From the NCBI RefSeq assembly GCF_000187245.1, contig NC_027865.1, forward strand, positions 186,001-250,000: a DNA stretch of 64,000 bases, given 5' to 3'. Below are positions 17,894 to 27,239 of this stretch, one piece after another. The notes beneath the pieces are model-generated. The model was not told the origin of the DNA and did no database searches. It saw nothing but the letters and a program-made list of their open reading frames with translations. The position numbers were made by a program, and so were the translations under genes. The DNA is from Ogataea parapolymorpha DL-1 (taxonomy: Eukaryota; Ascomycota; Pichiomycetes; Pichiales; Pichiaceae). The number at the start of each line of letters is the position of its first letter. Within the stretch, counting starts at the first letter, position 1.

Positions 17894-20800
17894 ATGAAAG
17901 AAACTGTTGTTGATTTCACGCCCAAATGCATTTCTGGGATCGAGTTTGGCGCGTTGTCGGCAGCAGAGATAGTTGCCCAGAGCGAGGTGGAGGTGGCCAC
18001 GCGCAACCTGTTCGATCTGGACCACGGCCGTGCTCCAGTTGCGAACGGTGCCCTGGACACCAAGATGGGTATTTCGTCCAAGAGCGGCGAGTGCGCCACC
18101 TGCCATGGCAATCTGAACACGTGCCATGGCCACTTTGGCCACATCAAGCTTGCGCTGCCCGTTTTCCACGTGGGATACTTTAAGTCTATCATCCAGGTGC
18201 TTCAGACGATCTGCAAGACCTGCTCTGCAGTGCTACTGGACGAGGCCAGCAAACGGCAATTTCTAAATGACCTCAGACGGCCCGGTCTTGACAACCTGCG
18301 GCGCATGAAGATCCTTAAGAAACTGCTTGACCAGGCCAAGAAACAGCGCCGGTGCCTGCGGTGCGGTGCACTGAACGGCGTGGTCAAGAAAGCGGCTGCC
18401 GGGGCCGGTCCTGCCGCGCTCAAGATCATCCACGACACGTTCAGATGGGTCGGCAAGAAGGGTGCGGACGAGAAGTTGCAATGGGACGAGGATTTCGAGG
18501 ACCTGTTTGACGAGAACCCAGATCTGGAGAAATTTTTCAAGCGATGCTTTGACGACCTCAATCCTCTAAAAGTGCTGAATTTGTTTAAACAGGTGGACAC
18601 GAGCGACTGCGAGCTGCTGGGAATCGACCCGTCCAAGGGCGGACGGCCAGAAATGTACCTGTGGCGGTACCTGCCCGCGCCGCCCGTGTGTATCCGGCCG
18701 TCTGTGGTGATGACCGACACCAACACGTCGAACGAGGACGACTTGACGGTCAAGCTGACAGAGATCGTGTGGACGTCGTCGATGATCCGGGCGGGCATCG
18801 AGAAGGGCATTTCGATCAATTCGCTGATGGAGCAGTGGGATTACCTGCAGCTGGCGGTGGCCATGTACATCAACTCGGACTCGGCGTCTCCGTCGGCTCT
18901 TTCTGGTGGCACGAGCACCAAGTCGGCCAAACCCATCAGGGGCCTGTGCCAGCGGCTCAAGGGCAAGCAGGGCCGGTTCAGGGGTAATTTGTCGGGAAAA
19001 AGAGTGGACTTTTCAGGGCGCACGGTGATCAGTCCGGACCCGAACCTGCGCATCGACGAGGTGGCTGTTCCGGACCGCGTGGCAAAAGTCTTGACGTATC
19101 CTGAGCGTGTGACGCGCTATAACAAGGCCAAGCTGCAGGCCTTGATCATCAACGGCCCCGATGTGCACCCGGGAGCCAACTATCTGGTGAAAAAACACGA
19201 GGACGTGAAACGGAACCTGCGGTACGGTGACCGCAACAAACTGGCGAAACAGCTGGCCGTGGGCGATATCGTGGAAAGACACATTGAGGACGGCGACATT
19301 GTGCTGTTCAACAGACAGCCGTCATTGCACAGACTGTCGATCATGTCGCATTTCGCCAAGATCCGGCCGTGGCGGACGTTCCGGCTGAACGAGTGTGTTT
19401 GCACGCCGTACAACGCTGATTTCGACGGAGACGAGATGAACTTACACGTTCCGCAGACGGAGGAGGCGCGCGCAGAGGCCATGAATCTGATGGGCGTGAA
19501 GAACAACCTGCTGACGCCCAAGTCGGGCGAGCCGATCATTGCGGCGACACAGGACTTCATCACGGGGTCGTACCTGATCTCTAACAAAGACTCGTTTTAC
19601 GACCGCGCCACGTTCACACAGATGCTGGCAATGATGTCTGACGGTGCGTTGCACGTTGACATTCCGCCGCCGGCGATCTTCAAGCCTGCGTTCATGTGGA
19701 CGGGCAAGCAGCTGTTCAGTCTGCTGATCCGGCCCAACAGACAGTCCAAGGTTGTAATCAACCTGGACGCGAAAAACAAGACGTTTGTGCCGCCGCCGCC
19801 GGGCATGCCGAGCGAGATGTCGCCAAACGATGGGTTTGTGGTGATCCGCAACTCGCAGATCCTGTCGGGCGTGATGGACAAATCGACGCTCGGAGACGGG
19901 AAGAAGCATTCTGTGTTCTACACGATTTTGCGCGACTACGGGGCTGATGAGGCGGCCAACGCCATGAACAGGATGGCCAAGCTGTGCGCGCGGTATCTGG
20001 GCAACCGAGGATTCTCTATAGGTATCAACGACGTGACACCAGGTGAGAACCTGAAGAACAGGAAGGAGCAGCTTGTGGAAATCGCTTACCGCAAGTGCGA
20101 CGAGCTGATTACGTTGTTCAAGACGGGCAAGCTCGAGACGCAGCCGGGCTGCAACGAAGAGCAGACGCTGGAAGCCAAGATCGGTGGACTGCTGTCGAAA
20201 GTGCGGGAAGAAGTCGGCGAGGTGTGCATCAAGGAGCTGGACAAGTCGAACGCACCGTTGATCATGGCGACTTGCGGGTCCAAAGGCTCGACGCTGAACG
20301 TGTCGCAGATGGTGGCTGTTGTCGGGCAGCAGATCATCTCTGGCCACCGTGTGCCGGACGGGTTCCAGGACCGGTCGCTGCCGCATTTCCTCAAGAACTC
20401 GAAATCGCCGCAGTCGAAAGGGTTTGTGCGCAACTCTTTCTTTTCCGGGCTCAGTCCGCCAGAGTTCCTGTTCCACGCCATCTCCGGCAGAGAGGGGCTC
20501 GTGGATACGGCCGTCAAGACCGCTGAGACGGGCTACACCTCGCGGCGACTGATGAAGTCGATGGAGGACCTGAGTGCCGGCTACGACGAGACCGTGCGTA
20601 ACTCGAGCAACGGCATTGTGCAGTTCAACTATGGTGGCGACGGACTCGACCCGCTCGACATGGAGGGTGACGCCCGTCCTGTCAACTTCAACAGAACGTG
20701 GGACCACGCGTTCCACGTGACTCTGGACCACCACGAGCAGGGACTGTATCCGTACGAGGCGCTGCGGATCGCAGACTCGGTGCTGCAGCCGCTCAAGGAC

Positions 20801-22303
20801 CGGCTTGTGCGCGTGGACAATTTGGGCCGGCCTCTGGCAGGGCGCGACGCGGAGAAGATCGAGTACGTCGACCGGCACGACGCCGAGCGCGACTTTTACA
20901 GCTCCATCAGGGCGTATATCGAGACGAAGTGCCGGAGCATCGCAAGGCTGCGGGAACAGCGCGGCCTGGATCCGTTGTTGGAGGCGCCAGAGGCCTCTGA
21001 GGGCCCTGGAACCCGGCCTGTGTCGGATCCGGAGCGGGAGCGCGTGGTGACACAGCTGGCCAAGGTGTCGGAAAGCATGATCCGCGAGTTTTTGCGGCTG
21101 TGTCTGCACAAGTATCTGAAAGCGAAGGTGGAGCCCGGCACGGCTGTGGGGGCGATCGGCGCGCACTCGATCGGCGAGCCGGGCACGCAGATGACGCTCA
21201 AGACGTTCCACTTTGCGGGTGTCGCGTCGATGAACGTGACGCTGGGAGTGCCGCGAATCAAGGAGATCATCAACGCGTCGAAGGTGATCTCGACGCCGAT
21301 CATCAACGCGGTGCTGGTCAACGACGAGGACGAGCGCGCGGCGCGCGTGGTGAAGGGCCGCATCGAGAAGACGATTCTGGAAGACGTGGCGTTCTTCATC
21401 GAGGACGTGTACAAGGAGAACCAGGCGTACTTGCAGGTGAAGATCGACCTGCACACGATCGAGCGGCTGCAGCTCGAGCTGACGATCGACCAGATCGCGT
21501 CGGCGATCGTGGACGCGCCAAAGCTCAAGATCTCGCGCGGCGACGTGGCCATCGTCGGCAAAAACAGGATCCAGGTGTTTGTGTCGGAGACGGGCAACGA
21601 GACGGGCAAGACCGCGCGCACGGCGTCGTCGCGCGAGTCGTCGGTGGTCAAGGACGCCGACGAGCGCGAGCGGCTCGAGCGCACGTCGCTCTTCTTCCGC
21701 ATGCAGCAGCTCAGACGCGTTCTCACCAAGGTCGTCGTGAAGGGTCTGCCGGACATCTCGCGTGCGGTGATCAACGTCAAGGACGACGGCAAGAAGGAGC
21801 TGCTGGTGGAAGGCTACGGGCTCAAGGCGGTGATGGCGACGGACGGCGTGGTTGCGCACAGAACCAAGACGAACCACGTGCTCGAAATTTTCGACGTGCT
21901 CGGTATCGAGGCAGCCCGCGCCAGCATCATCTCGGAAATCGACTACACCATGGGCTCGCACGGTATGGCCGTCGACCCAAGACACATCCAGCTGCTCGGC
22001 GACGTGATGACGTACAAGGGCGAGGTGCTGGGAATTACGCGGTTCGGGCTCGCCAAGATGCGCGACTCGGTGCTGCAGCTGGCCTCGTTCGAGAAAACCA
22101 CCGACCATCTGTTCGACGCGGCGTTCTACATGAAAAAAGATCTGGTGGAAGGTGTTTCTGAAAGAATTATTTTGGGCCAAACGATGAGCATCGGCACGGG
22201 AGCGTTCAAGCTGGCGGCACAGAGCAAAGTCGACCCGGACAAGCTTCGGAAGAAAGAAACGCTGTTCGAGGACCTGTGTGCCCCCGTTGCGGCAGCTGCG
22301 TAA
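17894..22303 (+). CDS. RPO31: RNA polymerase III largest subunit (C160)
   Basis: 1469 residues (S. cerevisiae 1460). The start MKETVVDFTPKCISGIEF matches Rpo31. The clamp zinc site CATCHGNLNTCHGHFGH and a second CRRC-type site (CLRCGAL) are intact. The catalytic metal-A loop NADFDGDEMN places its aspartates at 509, 511 and 513. The bridge helix and trigger loop follow (HSIGEPGTQMTLKTFHFAGVASMNVTLG). It transcribes tRNA, 5S and U6 genes. A TATAAA at 17838-17843 and an AAAAATTTT core (17865-17873) like the ribosome-biogenesis RRPE element precede the ATG. GC content at third positions is high, which leaves a 912-codon antisense frame open by chance. Confidence 0.98.
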   Translation: MKETVVDFTPKCISGIEFGALSAAEIVAQSEVEVATRNLFDLDHGRAPVANGALDTKMGISSKSGECATCHGNLNTCHGHFGHIKLALPVFHVGYFKSIIQVLQTICKTCSAVLLDEASKRQFLNDLRRPGLDNLRRMKILKKLLDQAKKQRRCLRCGALNGVVKKAAAGAGPAALKIIHDTFRWVGKKGADEKLQWDEDFEDLFDENPDLEKFFKRCFDDLNPLKVLNLFKQVDTSDCELLGIDPSKGGRPEMYLWRYLPAPPVCIRPSVVMTDTNTSNEDDLTVKLTEIVWTSSMIRAGIEKGISINSLMEQWDYLQLAVAMYINSDSASPSALSGGTSTKSAKPIRGLCQRLKGKQGRFRGNLSGKRVDFSGRTVISPDPNLRIDEVAVPDRVAKVLTYPERVTRYNKAKLQALIINGPDVHPGANYLVKKHEDVKRNLRYGDRNKLAKQLAVGDIVERHIEDGDIVLFNRQPSLHRLSIMSHFAKIRPWRTFRLNECVCTPYNADFDGDEMNLHVPQTEEARAEAMNLMGVKNNLLTPKSGEPIIAATQDFITGSYLISNKDSFYDRATFTQMLAMMSDGALHVDIPPPAIFKPAFMWTGKQLFSLLIRPNRQSKVVINLDAKNKTFVPPPPGMPSEMSPNDGFVVIRNSQILSGVMDKSTLGDGKKHSVFYTILRDYGADEAANAMNRMAKLCARYLGNRGFSIGINDVTPGENLKNRKEQLVEIAYRKCDELITLFKTGKLETQPGCNEEQTLEAKIGGLLSKVREEVGEVCIKELDKSNAPLIMATCGSKGSTLNVSQMVAVVGQQIISGHRVPDGFQDRSLPHFLKNSKSPQSKGFVRNSFFSGLSPPEFLFHAISGREGLVDTAVKTAETGYTSRRLMKSMEDLSAGYDETVRNSSNGIVQFNYGGDGLDPLDMEGDARPVNFNRTWDHAFHVTLDHHEQGLYPYEALRIADSVLQPLKDRLVRVDNLGRPLAGRDAEKIEYVDRHDAERDFYSSIRAYIETKCRSIARLREQRGLDPLLEAPEASEGPGTRPVSDPERERVVTQLAKVSESMIREFLRLCLHKYLKAKVEPGTAVGAIGAHSIGEPGTQMTLKTFHFAGVASMNVTLGVPRIKEIINASKVISTPIINAVLVNDEDERAARVVKGRIEKTILEDVAFFIEDVYKENQAYLQVKIDLHTIERLQLELTIDQIASAIVDAPKLKISRGDVAIVGKNRIQVFVSETGNETGKTARTASSRESSVVKDADERERLERTSLFFRMQQLRRVLTKVVVKGLPDISRAVINVKDDGKKELLVEGYGLKAVMATDGVVAHRTKTNHVLEIFDVLGIEAARASIISEIDYTMGSHGMAVDPRHIQLLGDVMTYKGEVLGITRFGLAKMRDSVLQLASFEKTTDHLFDAAFYMKKDLVEGVSERIILGQTMSIGTGAFKLAAQSKVDPDKLRKKETLFEDLCAPVAAAA

Positions 22304-22371
22304 TTTTTACTAGTATGTTAATTTGCATAATCCTTTCCATAAAACCATATAGCTTAAACTGCGAAAAAAAA

Positions 22372-23313
22372 CTAGCCTCTGTGCGGCCAGGAGAGGGTCT
22401 TGTCGATGAGTAGGAGCGCGCCGTTCGCGGTGAGCTCGATCTTGCGGATCGGCAGCCACTCGTCCACGTCGTCCAATGATAGCTCGAAGCTAGTACCGGA
22501 GTTACGCAGATGGATCCGGTTGCCGTTCAGCGACTCCAGGACAGCCTCTGCCTTGGCAAAGTCTGCCACATTCGAGCTCTGCACCACATGCGACTCCACA
22601 AAGTGCCTGATGTTGTAGCTCGACGCCTCGTCGTCAGCGTCCGACTCCCTGGTAACCGGTCTTGGGAACTGCCATGGCTTCTCGGAAAGCTCGGCAATGG
22701 CCTCGTTCGTTGGCGCAAAAATCAGCAGCATGTTGTCGCTCTGCGAGTTGATATTGAATTGCGTCGTGTCGTCGCACTTCTGGTAAAGGTCCACCATGTC
22801 GCGAATATACGACGAGAAGATGGAGACGTCCTGAATTTGCGTCAAAGCAGTAGCCAAATTACTTGTCTTGGCATCCGGCATTAGAGCATCCTCCAGCTCA
22901 GGCTGAGGACCCTCGAGCGGAATCTGCAGGCCAAGGTACGCTTTGCCGTCTCTCTTCACTCTGCTCGCCCAGAGATCATCATGTTCTTCACCTCTCTTCA
23001 CCCTGCTGGCCCAAAGAGCGTCATGTTCTTCGTCTCTCTTCACCCTACTCGCCCAGAGATCGTCATGCTCTTCACCTCTTTTGTCAACTCTGCTGGGCCA
23101 AAGAGGGTCATGTTTCTCACCTCGCTTTTCCTTCTTGAGCCAACCTAAGTCGGCCTCGTCCAGTTCCAACGAAACCACGTTTTTGCCATCCCGCTTGTTG
23201 AGCTCCAATTCTTTCTCCAAAGAGTCAACATCATTCACCTGGAGCCCCTGAAACACATTTTTGGCCGCAGCTGCGCCCAAACAAAGGTATAAAGTCAGCA
23301 AGTTGCTTTTCAT
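22372..23313 (-). CDS. Secreted fasciclin-domain proprotein with four Kex2-bounded peptide repeats
   Basis: 313 residues from the ATG at 23311-23313. That start gives a clean signal peptide (MKSNLLTLYLCLGAAAA) and stands about 50 bp from a TATATAAAA at 23362-23370; a further upstream ATG at 23361 overlaps the TATA box. KR dipeptides at residues 40-41, 63-64, 78-79, 92-93, 106-107 and 120-121 bound four similar peptides: GEKHDPLWPSRVD, GEEHDDLWASRV, DEEHDALWASRV and GEEHDDLWASRV. A C-terminal FAS1 domain (about 145-313) shows LLIFAPTNEAI, FVESHVV and a terminal ALLLIDKTLSWP. The plan is that of fungal Kex2-processed repeat precursors (as for alpha-factor), but the peptides do not look like alpha-factor. 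Function unknown; peptide release is inferred. Confidence 0.85.
   Translation of the reverse strand: MKSNLLTLYLCLGAAAAKNVFQGLQVNDVDSLEKELELNKRDGKNVVSLELDEADLGWLKKEKRGEKHDPLWPSRVDKRGEEHDDLWASRVKRDEEHDALWASRVKRGEEHDDLWASRVKRDGKAYLGLQIPLEGPQPELEDALMPDAKTSNLATALTQIQDVSIFSSYIRDMVDLYQKCDDTTQFNINSQSDNMLLIFAPTNEAIAELSEKPWQFPRPVTRESDADDEASSYNIRHFVESHVVQSSNVADFAKAEAVLESLNGNRIHLRNSGTSFELSLDDVDEWLPIRKIELTANGALLLIDKTLSWPHRG
22951..23121 (-). repeat. 42-bp coding tandem repeat, four copies (Kex2-bounded peptides)
   Basis: Three exact 42-bp units (23035-23076, 22993-23034, 22951-22992) and one longer diverged unit (23077-23121) each encode one peptide plus its Lys-Arg. The two units that encode GEEHDDLWASRVKR differ at four bases, and all four changes are synonymous (GAG/GAA, GAC/GAT, AGT/AGC, AGG/AGA). 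This suggests old copies held constant at the peptide level. Confidence 0.9.
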
Positions 23314-25223
23314 ATCAAGAGTGTAAACTAAAACCAATTTTAATTTAAAACAAAAGCCCAATTTTATATAATGCCCTCTGGTGTCAGGGTTGGCTTTGTA
23401 ATTTTTGTGGAGGTAATTATGGTCGCGTACTTAAGTTCGTAAAAGAGCATGCAAAACCGCGATAATTCCAGGTTCGCGTGCATCCTCCAGTCAAACTTCA
23501 GAGTGAATATTATCTGAGGGGCAGCAGAAAGCAAATCCGAAGGCATTTGCAAGTGAAGCGGGGCTTGTTATATCACGCAAGGGCCAAACGCGCGATTGAG
23601 CTGCGTCCTTCCAATAGAAACCAAGCATCCTTGTCTCCAAAACAAGCAAGTTTGTCTTTGAGACCTTTCCTGAAGTATTCGGAGCCGCATGATACTGCAT
23701 CCTGCAGTTGGTTGGTTGAAGATTCAAGCGGAGTTATGGTCAAGCTTACGGGGCAATTGGCATTTGCTTAAGCCTAGTGGATGTCAGGAATCTGTTCTGC
23801 GTACTGGCTACTGTCAGGACCGGATTTCCTTGTATTATGTCTGGCAGATGCAGCTTTGGAGTTAGAAAGAAGATTTTTCCCAGAAGCTCTTTTTCATTTA
23901 GCTGAAAGGTCTGGTATGCGAGATTTTTGAGATTTTGCTGCATCAGCTTGTTACGATGCGAGCAGCATGTAGTGCTTCTTGCCCAAAACAGATCGTCACG
24001 CTCACTTGTACGACCGCATGCCCCAACATGAGAGGCTAATGTAATTGGCTGATGATAGTGCCACGGAAGTGCAAGAAACTAGAGAATATGCGCGCTCAAC
24101 ACCGTTGAGTTCACCATTCAGTTCATCTACGTCGGAGCCAAGACTTGGCAAGCAAGCTATATTACAAAAGCCCGAAACCGAAAAATGTAGAAGCTGCATT
24201 ATGCATGCAACATCAATTCTGAACGTCCGCATTCAGAACCAGGGACCAATATCGGCTATAACTAAGACTGGAAACTGGGTGAATAGCCGGGTGACTGTCG
24301 TTAATTGAACACTGAACTAGATCAAGTCAATCTCTTGCACATGGTCCCCAGATACAGCGACTGTAAAAATAATCAGTTGTAACCACCCCGTGCCTCAAAC
24401 GAAGATCTCTTCATGTCTATATTTACATCCTGAACCAATTAGTAATCCTAATATCGGTTGTTGCCAATGTGGCACATAACTTTTATCTGGATTCCGATGT
24501 CCATTGCGTTTAATTATGCAGCGAGTAAGGGAGCATAGCAGGCTACGAAAACGACGCACGTCTCCTAGCGAGTCGTTCTCTTTCGGTCAACTGTTCATGA
24601 CCTCGCAGTTGACTGCTAGCGGTGTTTTGCTTGATGGTTCCAGGACCTAGTCGAACAATTCCACGTATACTCATAACAGACTTCTACAAGTTGGCGTGTC
24701 TTAGTTATAAGTATTCCTCAAAACTGTCACTCGGTGCTGGTCCAGTGGGTGGGGAAGAATAACTTTAATTCTGGCGAAACCCGCGGTCCACGTTAGTTCC
24801 CCGAATTGGATAACTGACCTGTTATAGTGCAAAAACAAGTGTGGCACAAGTTGCTACCAAACGAAATTCAGTGGGAAATGCTCAATATAGAGACGGCGGG
24901 AATGTGATACAATACACCGGTGCTCGGCCTACCATTACAGTGCATCTCAAAGGTTGACTGACTGACAACGGTTTTTATTGGGGATACGAGCTATTATTTA
25001 TCCATACGCAGCTTAGGACTAAAGAGAATACAGCTACAACTTCTTCTGTTTCCTGACAGTTGATATCCACTGATGAAATCAACATAATATGTATGTTCTG
25101 GGAGCCGCAATCGCTGTGCAATATAACTCTTTCTATCTATGCCTAAACTTTTCAAGGTCCTACTGCAAAGTTGAATCAATCAATATAAATAATAATTTTG
25201 GACCCAAAATCTTTTGTTTATTC
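23314..25223. other. 1.9-kb region without a recognisable gene
   Basis: This is by far the longest stretch without a supported gene. The open frames in it are short, mostly lack an ATG, and show no family signature. It begins with the TATA box (23362-23370) of the fasciclin gene. An inverted repeat GTCAACTG / CAGTTGAC lies at 24586-24593 and 24606-24613. I saw no tRNA A/B boxes, no snRNA or telomerase-RNA core that I could recognise, no LTR ends and no telomere repeat. It may be long regulatory DNA for the flanking genes, an unrecognised non-coding RNA, or decayed sequence. Confidence 0.6.
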
Positions 25224-25796
25224 ATGTCCAAAGATAGCCATTTTTCGTATGTTCACATGAAACAGCCCCAACATATCCTCTTCCAGGAGAAGTGGGATAT
25301 TGACAAGCTGCCGTTCGATGACATCGAAATCAACTCTACGGCCTACCATGGTCAGGATAATATTCTTCAGGAGTTTTTGGCGTCGGCAGAAGACCATGAC
25401 AGCGATCTAAACATAATCAACGGCGCAAATCCAATGTTCAACTCATCTTATGCAAACAGGATGCGCCAGAAACACAAGAAACTAAACTGGAAAGACCTTG
25501 GTCTTGCCGAGTTGTTGTCTGATAAGAATCATGTTCACGACCAGACAATTCTTGCAAGACCCCAATTTGGAGGCGCTGAGCCGCAAATGGCCTCCGAATC
25601 ATCCTCAGACAGAATAGAGGAGCCGGTAGAGGATGCAGACATTGCGGAAGCTGAAGAACCCGACACAGAGGAGTTTGCTACACCTATCATTCCTAATCGC
25701 ACAATTCATCAAAATCTATATTCTAGACAGCGCAAGCTCCGAAAGCCTTCCACAGAGTACCAAACGCCCCAATCGCACGTCCGCATCATCAGATAA
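25224..25796 (+). CDS. Uncharacterised 190-residue acidic protein
   Basis: From the ATG at 25224 the frame gives 190 residues beginning MSKDSHFSYVHMKQPQHILF. The frame is open further upstream, but without an ATG that looks better and with AT-rich, low-complexity codons. I do not recognise the protein. A basic patch, RMRQKHKKLNWKDLGLAELL, lies near the middle, followed by an acidic segment (EEPVEDADIAEAEEPDTEEF) and a basic C-terminus (SRQRKLRKPSTEYQ). There is no signal peptide or membrane segment. It is convergent to the next gene with 3 bp between stops. Its length and codon use support a real gene; a nuclear protein is only a guess from composition. Confidence 0.6.
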   Translation: MSKDSHFSYVHMKQPQHILFQEKWDIDKLPFDDIEINSTAYHGQDNILQEFLASAEDHDSDLNIINGANPMFNSSYANRMRQKHKKLNWKDLGLAELLSDKNHVHDQTILARPQFGGAEPQMASESSSDRIEEPVEDADIAEAEEPDTEEFATPIIPNRTIHQNLYSRQRKLRKPSTEYQTPQSHVRIIR

Positions 25797-25799
25797 TAG

Positions 25800-27197
25800 T
25801 CAGTGATTGCAGTATTCGCACTGAGCAATGATATAGTCCACGGTCTTCTTCGAAATGTACCAGTTTCGGCGAACATGATTGTATGTTAATAGGGGCGGCA
25901 AACAGTCAAAATGGAGGTGAGTAGCTATCACGATGTATGGAATGTCAAGGTAGTCGGGTATCACCACGTTGGAATCACGCAGGTACTGCACTGTCTTGGT
26001 TGAAGGGTCGTATTTGAACCGCTGATTGATCCACCGTCTGGCATTCGAGATGGCCCGCATCTGCTGCTGATTCGGAAATATGTCCATGTGAGAGAGCTTC
26101 TTTAGCAGCGTCTTGGTGGCAACGACTTCCTGCGAGATCAGAATCTCGTATTCTGCTTGAGTCGGACCGTACATCGAGAAACTCGATTCGTCCTCCTCGT
26201 CCACGTCGTTCGAACCGGACTGTCTGGCCCACCTTGAATAGAACTTTGCTTGGATTTCCTCGTATTTCGTCTGGAAATCCTTCACCATCTGCTTCAGTTT
26301 CTTCGGATCGTACTTGATCTCCTGCTTGATCTGCTCCAAATTTTCCACAGTCACGTAGCACGGCTGGTTTTCGTGGATAACGGTATCCACCACCTTTTCC
26401 TTCACTTCCTTCGGTTTCGGCGTCTGTTCTTCTTCGCCTCCGCGCCGAGTCCGTTTTCGCAAAGGCAGATCCTCAGTCGGCGGCCTCTTGGCCGGTTCGG
26501 GTGTTTTTTCGTGCACTTCCATCACTTCTTGCGGCTCCGGACTGCCTTCTACCAAATGAGTATGGAAAGCTCTTCTGAAGTCGTTGAATCCGGTGATTAG
26601 CGTGTGGTAATTGAACTTGATGCTCTCGCATTTGAGCCCGAACCCATGCCATTGGTATCCTTCCAAAATCTGCTTCAAGTTGATTATTAGCAAGGCCTCG
26701 TTGCTCAAATTCTCGTCTTCCATCACTGGCATCCAGTACCGGAAGCTGGACGCCAGATCGTCCGTGGTCTCCAGAGACAGCATCAGGCAGATATTGCGCT
26801 TGATCTCGTCCAATTGGGTCTCTTTCAGCCGCCCAATCTCGCGGGGCTTCGTGTCAATTTGATGTATTTCAACATATTTGCTGTTATGGATTTTCACCCA
26901 CACAAGAGTCCATCTATATGGCATCTTAATAGCATATATCAGTCCGCATTGTCGTAAGTTGTCTTCATAGTCTTGAAACACTGTTTTATGGGCAGTATTG
27001 AGCTTACCGTCCTCCCATAGCAGCTTTACCACCACCTGGTATGCCTGCGGATCGTTCTTGTTGTACTTGCCAAATCCAAGATGATGTCGGCTTAGGAACC
27101 GCAAGACCTCATAGAAGTTGTCCTGGGTCTCGATAAATTCCTCGCCCGAAATGAACTGGCGTATTTGCTCTGGCTCCTCGGACCAGACAACTATCAT
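25800..27197 (-). CDS. Orphan protein ending in an integrase-like HHCC zinc finger
   Basis: 465 residues. The last 55 resemble the N-terminal zinc-binding domain of retroelement integrases: YDPSTKTVQYL, then IVIATHLHFDCLPPL, then RRNWYISKKTVDYIIAQCEYC with the C-x2-C pair at 460 and 463 and candidate histidines at 427, 429 and 441. No catalytic DDE core follows; the protein stops two residues after the second Cys. The N-terminal 200 residues have a W-hydrophobic block (MPYRWTLVWVKIHNSKYVEI) I cannot assign. A basic, Pro-rich linker (KRTRRGGEEEQTPKPKEVK) joins them. The related Spt10 finger binds histone promoters in S. cerevisiae, but the acetyltransferase part of Spt10 is not visible here. 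A domesticated DNA-binding protein is inferred. Confidence 0.6.
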   Translation of the reverse strand: MIVVWSEEPEQIRQFISGEEFIETQDNFYEVLRFLSRHHLGFGKYNKNDPQAYQVVVKLLWEDGKLNTAHKTVFQDYEDNLRQCGLIYAIKMPYRWTLVWVKIHNSKYVEIHQIDTKPREIGRLKETQLDEIKRNICLMLSLETTDDLASSFRYWMPVMEDENLSNEALLIINLKQILEGYQWHGFGLKCESIKFNYHTLITGFNDFRRAFHTHLVEGSPEPQEVMEVHEKTPEPAKRPPTEDLPLRKRTRRGGEEEQTPKPKEVKEKVVDTVIHENQPCYVTVENLEQIKQEIKYDPKKLKQMVKDFQTKYEEIQAKFYSRWARQSGSNDVDEEDESSFSMYGPTQAEYEILISQEVVATKTLLKKLSHMDIFPNQQQMRAISNARRWINQRFKYDPSTKTVQYLRDSNVVIPDYLDIPYIVIATHLHFDCLPPLLTYNHVRRNWYISKKTVDYIIAQCEYCNH

Positions 27198-27239
27198 CGG
27201 TAAAATAATGTTTTTTTATTTCGATATTTTTCAATATTC

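Noticed and set aside
19442..22180. 912-codon open frame antisense to RPO31
   Set aside because: It begins at TTG, is very rich in His, Arg, Leu and Val with no family signature, and lies opposite a GC-rich, strongly conserved gene. High GC at third positions leaves antisense frames open.
22372..23313. The fasciclin repeat protein as the alpha-factor pheromone gene
   Set aside because: The peptides lack the conserved C-terminal features of alpha-factors, and the precursor carries a large FAS1 domain that pheromone precursors do not have.
24045..24308. 87-codon frame in the gene-free region; also a possible C-box (TGATGA) near 24048
   Set aside because: The frame starts at TTG with no leader features. 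No matching D box with proper terminal stem was found for a snoRNA.
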